Translations under genes and position numbers: made by a program
Notes under the pieces: generated by a model
Seen by the model: only the letters and a program-made list of their open reading frames with translations
Told to the model about the DNA's origin: nothing
Database searches by the model: none
DNA from: Planctomycetales bacterium
Lineage (GTDB): Bacteria > Planctomycetota > UBA11346
Direction: 5' to 3'
DNA length: 8,049 bases
Assembly: GCA_025362255.1 (NCBI GenBank)
Contig: JANYGY010000200.1
Span: 1-8,049, forward strand
Shown: positions 5,148 through 8,049 of the stretch, piece after piece
Layout of the letters: each line of letters opens with the position of its first letter
How positions within the stretch are numbered: the stretch's first letter is position 1

Positions 5148-7139
5148 CTATTTCAGCGATCCGGTCAACTGCTGCCACTCTTCCCAGGCGGGCGACACAT
5201 CGCTGCCGCGGGCTTTGGGGAAATCGGTGGCGAGCTTGGTGAAGGTGTCCTTGACCACGCTCATGCGGAATGCCGGATCCGATTGCTTGAAGCCGTTGGC
5301 CAGTTCGACCACGCGCTTGACCAACGGCATGATCAGAGTGCCTTCTTTGACGTTGGCGCGCACCGTGTCGAAGGCGAGTTGGATGACTTCTTTGTTCTGT
5401 TTGGCGACCGCGAGTTCGCCGATCTGCGCCAGGCGGATCTGGATCTGGACGTCGGGCCGTTTGGCGGTGCCGGCCAGTGCGTAGGCATTTTCGTACAGTC
5501 TTTGCCTGCATTTGTCGGCCGCAGGGATCCGCTCAAGCGCCAGACGCAGACCTTCCCAGGTCAGATCGGGAAACGCTGCGGCAGCTTTGGCCAAGCTCAA
5601 CCACGCCTTTTCGGCCTCAGCCGGCGGCACCACGCGCAGCAGGGCGCGCCACGCTTCGGCGACCAGCGGATTACGCTTCACGGCCTCACGGGCGATCGTG
5701 GTGGCGAGCGCCGGCTGGTCTTCCAGGTTGCGCGCCATCCGCGCCAGGTGCGCCGCCTCGGCCCACGATTCCCAGGCCCCGCTGACTCCGGCATACAGCA
5801 GCTCGACATCGCGATCGAGGACCTCGGTGCGGATCTGCGGGTCGAAGGCGGTGCCGGTATAGTAGAAATCGAATTGATAACGTCCGGTGAATAGCAGTTC
5901 TGGGGCTTTGCCCTTGGCCGCGAGATAGCCGCTCCAGGCGTGACCGGCACCACCATAACGACCGCTGCCGCCACATTTCAGCGACGGCACGCCGAAGATC
6001 TTTGCCACCCGCGAGGCGAAGTGCGCCTGATCGACGCACACGCCCCCCAGGCTGCGCAGGTTGGCGAGGATATAGGGCTGGTCGCCCAGTCGGGTGCCGG
6101 AGTGAGCAAGCTTGGCGTTGTCGTAGGGTACCGAACTGTACAGGGTCGTCAGGTCGATCTTCTTGCCGCCATATTGGCTGAGGGCCCAATCGATTTCGGC
6201 CTGGCTGACATCGAGATCGACGAGATGCACCAGCATCGGCCACGCCAGGTCCTTGGGCTTGAACAGGAATTGGGCCTGACGTTTCGGGTCAGTGAAATAA
6301 TTCCAAATCTCGCGATAGGTGAGGGTCTTGCCGAACTGCGCATCGGTCACCATCCACAGCGTGTAATAGCGTGAACTGATGGCGGCCTGCGGCGTGTCGT
6401 GAACCACCGCGATTGCGATCGCGACCCGGTAATTGGTTACGAAGCGTTTTTCGTCAGCGGTGCGCAACTCGTCGAAGATGCGGCAGGCGGCGGTGGCGTC
6501 GTCAAAACGAGGATCGAGGGCGCACCAGAATTCTCGCCGGATGTCCGGATGAGTTTTGAGGAATTCGATCAGCCCCGCCGACGGCGAAATGTGCGCAACA
6601 TGCCACTCTTCAAGACGCTTGAGATGGCTGTCGAGGAGCGCGGTCCACGCGGCTGAAGTCGGCTTGATCAACGCCGCGGCATCGTCGGCGCCCAACGCGG
6701 CCACCGGGTCGAGCCAGCCTCCAGGAGGCGGCAGGCGCAGGTAATGACCCAGTTGGAAATCGCGCACCGGACGCGGATCCTCGGCCCAATCCGGCACCGG
6801 CGTCGCCCCGGGCGAGGGCACCACCACGATCGTACCGTCGCCGCGGAACATCGCATCGAGGGCGCAGCGGTTGCTCAGGCGATTGAGCACTTCGCCGAGC
6901 GAGGTGTTGGTGACGTGGATCGACACCGGCCGAGTGCACAGCGTGGCGGCCGCTGGATCGATGGTGATCGTCAGGCCTTCACTGGTTGAGAGCGCCGCCA
7001 AAACATCTTTCAGAGGCGTGTGTTGCCAATTGCAGTCGACATTTTTGTCGAGAGCGGCCATCATCTTCAGGGCCGCTGGCGGCATCTCCTCGGCCACGCA
7101 CGAGAACAGACACAAACCCCAGATGATGAAGGCACGCAT
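5148..7139 (-). CDS. Exported STN-like / transglutaminase-like protein with helical repeat tail
   Basis: The 663-residue protein starts with a short signal peptide (about 1-16, hydrophobic FIIWGLCLFSCVA, cleavage plausible after A16; C14 makes a lipoprotein reading possible but the lipobox is poor). Residues about 41-108, from TPLKDVLAALS to GTIVVVPS, match the pattern of STN/secretin-type short domains seen at the periplasmic start of secretins and TonB receptors. The middle contains a transglutaminase-like core: C368 in GGVCVDQAHFAS, H400 in GGAGHAWSGYL and a candidate third residue D424 in QFDFYYTG. From about 455 to 640 it is alpha-helical and TPR-like (ARMARNLEDQPALATTIAREA and similar). 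It has no secretin or barrel domain. The core resembles planctomycete proteins with GGICVDQAYFA as I remember them. Its role is unknown: a periplasmic protease, crosslinker or scaffold are possible. It follows pyrI by 26-28 bp and abuts the MazG-like gene. No good Shine-Dalgarno sequence precedes the ATG. Confidence 0.85.
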   Translation of the reverse strand: MRAFIIWGLCLFSCVAEEMPPAALKMMAALDKNVDCNWQHTPLKDVLAALSTSEGLTITIDPAAATLCTRPVSIHVTNTSLGEVLNRLSNRCALDAMFRGDGTIVVVPSPGATPVPDWAEDPRPVRDFQLGHYLRLPPPGGWLDPVAALGADDAAALIKPTSAAWTALLDSHLKRLEEWHVAHISPSAGLIEFLKTHPDIRREFWCALDPRFDDATAACRIFDELRTADEKRFVTNYRVAIAIAVVHDTPQAAISSRYYTLWMVTDAQFGKTLTYREIWNYFTDPKRQAQFLFKPKDLAWPMLVHLVDLDVSQAEIDWALSQYGGKKIDLTTLYSSVPYDNAKLAHSGTRLGDQPYILANLRSLGGVCVDQAHFASRVAKIFGVPSLKCGGSGRYGGAGHAWSGYLAAKGKAPELLFTGRYQFDFYYTGTAFDPQIRTEVLDRDVELLYAGVSGAWESWAEAAHLARMARNLEDQPALATTIAREAVKRNPLVAEAWRALLRVVPPAEAEKAWLSLAKAAAAFPDLTWEGLRLALERIPAADKCRQRLYENAYALAGTAKRPDVQIQIRLAQIGELAVAKQNKEVIQLAFDTVRANVKEGTLIMPLVKRVVELANGFKQSDPAFRMSVVKDTFTKLATDFPKARGSDVSPAWEEWQQLTGSLK

Positions 7140-7167
7140 GGTGCCAGTATGCGCCCTTAGCGCGCAA

Positions 7168-7641
7168 TTACAGCAGGCTCAGGTCTGCCGCGTCAAAAGT
7201 GCGTTCGCAATATTGGCAGCGCACGGTCAGCGGATTGGGCGAGACGACGCTGAACCGCGTGCCGCAGCGTTCGTGATTCGTCACGCAATTCGGATTGGCG
7301 CAGCGCGCCACATCTTCGAAAACCGCGGGCGCCGGAATCTGATGCTTGGCCACCACCGCGTAATCGCGGATGATGCAGATCGTCGCACTGGGCGCGATCA
7401 GGGCGAGCGAACTCGCGGCTTTACCGACGATTTCACGATTGCTGATCTTGACCACGCCTTTGCGGCCGATGCGCGTCGAGCGCAGATTCATGCCGATGAA
7501 CACCTGATCCGAGGCATCGGCGAGCAGATGGGCGACCTTCAGGGTCATCTCGCTCGGAATGTGGTCGATGACCGTGCCGTTGGCCAACGCCTCGACCTGA
7601 CGAACGCGCGACACAGAAGCAGTGGGAGCGTCAGAGGCCAT
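7168..7641 (-). CDS. pyrI: Aspartate carbamoyltransferase regulatory subunit PyrI
   Basis: This is the regulatory chain of class B aspartate carbamoyltransferase, which binds CTP/UTP or ATP and sets flux into pyrimidine synthesis. From the ATG at 7641 it has 157 residues (E. coli 153). An in-frame GTG at 7650 would add three; neither has a clear ribosome binding site. The allosteric N-domain keeps residues matching those contacting nucleotides in E. coli: D26-H27 in NGTVIDHIP, K65 in GRKGVVKISN, Y94 and K99 in DYAVVAK. The C-domain has the four zinc cysteines C114, C119 (CANPNC), C142 and C145 (CQYC) that hold regulatory and catalytic chains together. It lies 96 bp after pyrB on the same strand, as in the classic pyrBI operon. 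Both effector and zinc sites look intact, so the holoenzyme should be regulated. Confidence 0.96.
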   Translation of the reverse strand: MASDAPTASVSRVRQVEALANGTVIDHIPSEMTLKVAHLLADASDQVFIGMNLRSTRIGRKGVVKISNREIVGKAASSLALIAPSATICIIRDYAVVAKHQIPAPAVFEDVARCANPNCVTNHERCGTRFSVVSPNPLTVRCQYCERTFDAADLSLL

Positions 7642-7737
7642 GGCGGGCACCGTACCCGGGGTCGCGGCTGGATGAACGTGGAATCGAGCGGCGGGTGACC
7701 GTATCTACTGATGCTGGCACGCCCATTTGCGCGGTCC

Positions 7738-8049
7738 TCACAGCGCGCCGGTGACCAGCCCAAGCAGCGCTTGGCGAACCGGGATCCCATTGCCGGCCTG
7801 GGCAAAATAATGGGCGTGCACCGTGGCATCGACCTCGCGCGCGATTTCGTTCACCCGCGGCAAGGGGTGCAGGATCCGCATGGTGGGTTTGGCCGAGCGC
7901 AGCATCGCGGTGGTCACCCGATAGGTCGCTTTGATGTGATCGAATTCCAATGGATCCGGAAACCGCTCTTCCTGAAGACGCGTCATGTACAGCACGTCGG
8001 CCTGATCGACGGCCTCCTGCAGAGTGTCGACCGCGGTCACGGTCAGCCC
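7738..8049 (-). CDS. pyrB: Aspartate carbamoyltransferase catalytic subunit PyrB (partial, C-terminal 103 residues)
   Basis: The gene runs off the right edge; only the C-terminal third of the roughly 300-residue catalytic chain is present. PyrB joins carbamoyl phosphate and aspartate to carbamoyl aspartate, the first committed step of pyrimidine synthesis. The visible part covers the aspartate-binding domain: VLYMTRLQEERF (the R-x-Q segment equivalent to R229/Q231 of E. coli), the signature ILHPLPRVNEIAREVD (the L-P pair equivalent to L267/P268) and HYFAQAGNGIPVRQALLGLV near the end. The similarity to enterobacterial PyrB in this region is striking and fits a chain that pairs with PyrI. Stop codon TGA at 7738-7740. 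Its start, promoter and any pyrimidine-sensing attenuator lie outside the window. Confidence 0.97.
   Translation of the reverse strand, partial: GLTVTAVDTLQEAVDQADVLYMTRLQEERFPDPLEFDHIKATYRVTTAMLRSAKPTMRILHPLPRVNEIAREVDATVHAHYFAQAGNGIPVRQALLGLVTGAL

Noticed and set aside
4959..5894. Long plus-strand open frame (311 codons) opposite the MazG-like and transglutaminase-like genes
   Set aside because: It spans the junction of two well-supported minus-strand genes and has no recognisable domain, so it is a shadow frame.
7130..7147. TGGCAC-N5-GTGC resembling a sigma-54 -24/-12 promoter at the start of the transglutaminase-like gene
   Set aside because: It overlaps the start codon, the -12 element lacks the expected TTGC, and no enhancer-like repeats are nearby.

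Overview
The window is about 8 kb of GC-rich DNA (roughly 60% G+C by eye, with a strong preference for G or C in third codon positions). It looks like an ordinary bacterial chromosome segment. Eight genes lie on the minus strand, and a short tail of a plus-strand gene enters at the left edge. I see no rRNA, tRNA, CRISPR array, insertion sequence, phage gene or attachment site. The likely source is a bacterium of the Planctomycetota-Verrucomicrobiota (PVC) group or a neighbouring phylum. This is an inference from memory: the DnaK segment GRRHNEV-SEEK-VPY and the transglutaminase-like motif GGVCVDQAHFA resemble planctomycete proteins. Recognisable Shine-Dalgarno sequences are absent from most genes, which fits but does not prove this.

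From right to left, which is the direction of transcription, the layout is as follows. First come pyrB (cut by the window edge) and pyrI, the catalytic and regulatory chains of allosteric aspartate carbamoyltransferase. Next, 26-28 bp on, is an exported 663-residue protein with an STN-like domain, a transglutaminase-like Cys-His core and a helical tail. Its stop codon directly abuts the start of a MazG-like nucleotide pyrophosphohydrolase. After a 101-bp gap containing a GC-rich hairpin comes a SpoIIE-type PP2C phosphatase with a duplicated N-terminal motif of unknown function. A terminator-like hairpin then precedes a stand-alone receiver-domain response regulator. Only 48 bp separate that gene from dnaK, and dnaK is followed 56 bp later by groES. 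A strong intrinsic terminator ends the series at about 210-252, facing the end of the plus-strand gene.

Functionally the window joins pyrimidine synthesis (pyrBI), a probable house-cleaning nucleotide hydrolase, an envelope protein of unknown role, a phosphatase/receiver signalling pair and the core chaperones DnaK and GroES. The chaperone genes share a 10-bp leader element (TCCCAACCAC on the coding strand) and an AAAGG ribosome binding site. No CIRCE operator is visible and groEL is not adjacent. I did not find a clearly new defence or mobile system. The parts most worth a second look are the phosphatase N-terminal repeat with its neighbouring receiver next to dnaK, the STN-transglutaminase fusion coupled to the MazG-like gene, and the shared chaperone leader motif.
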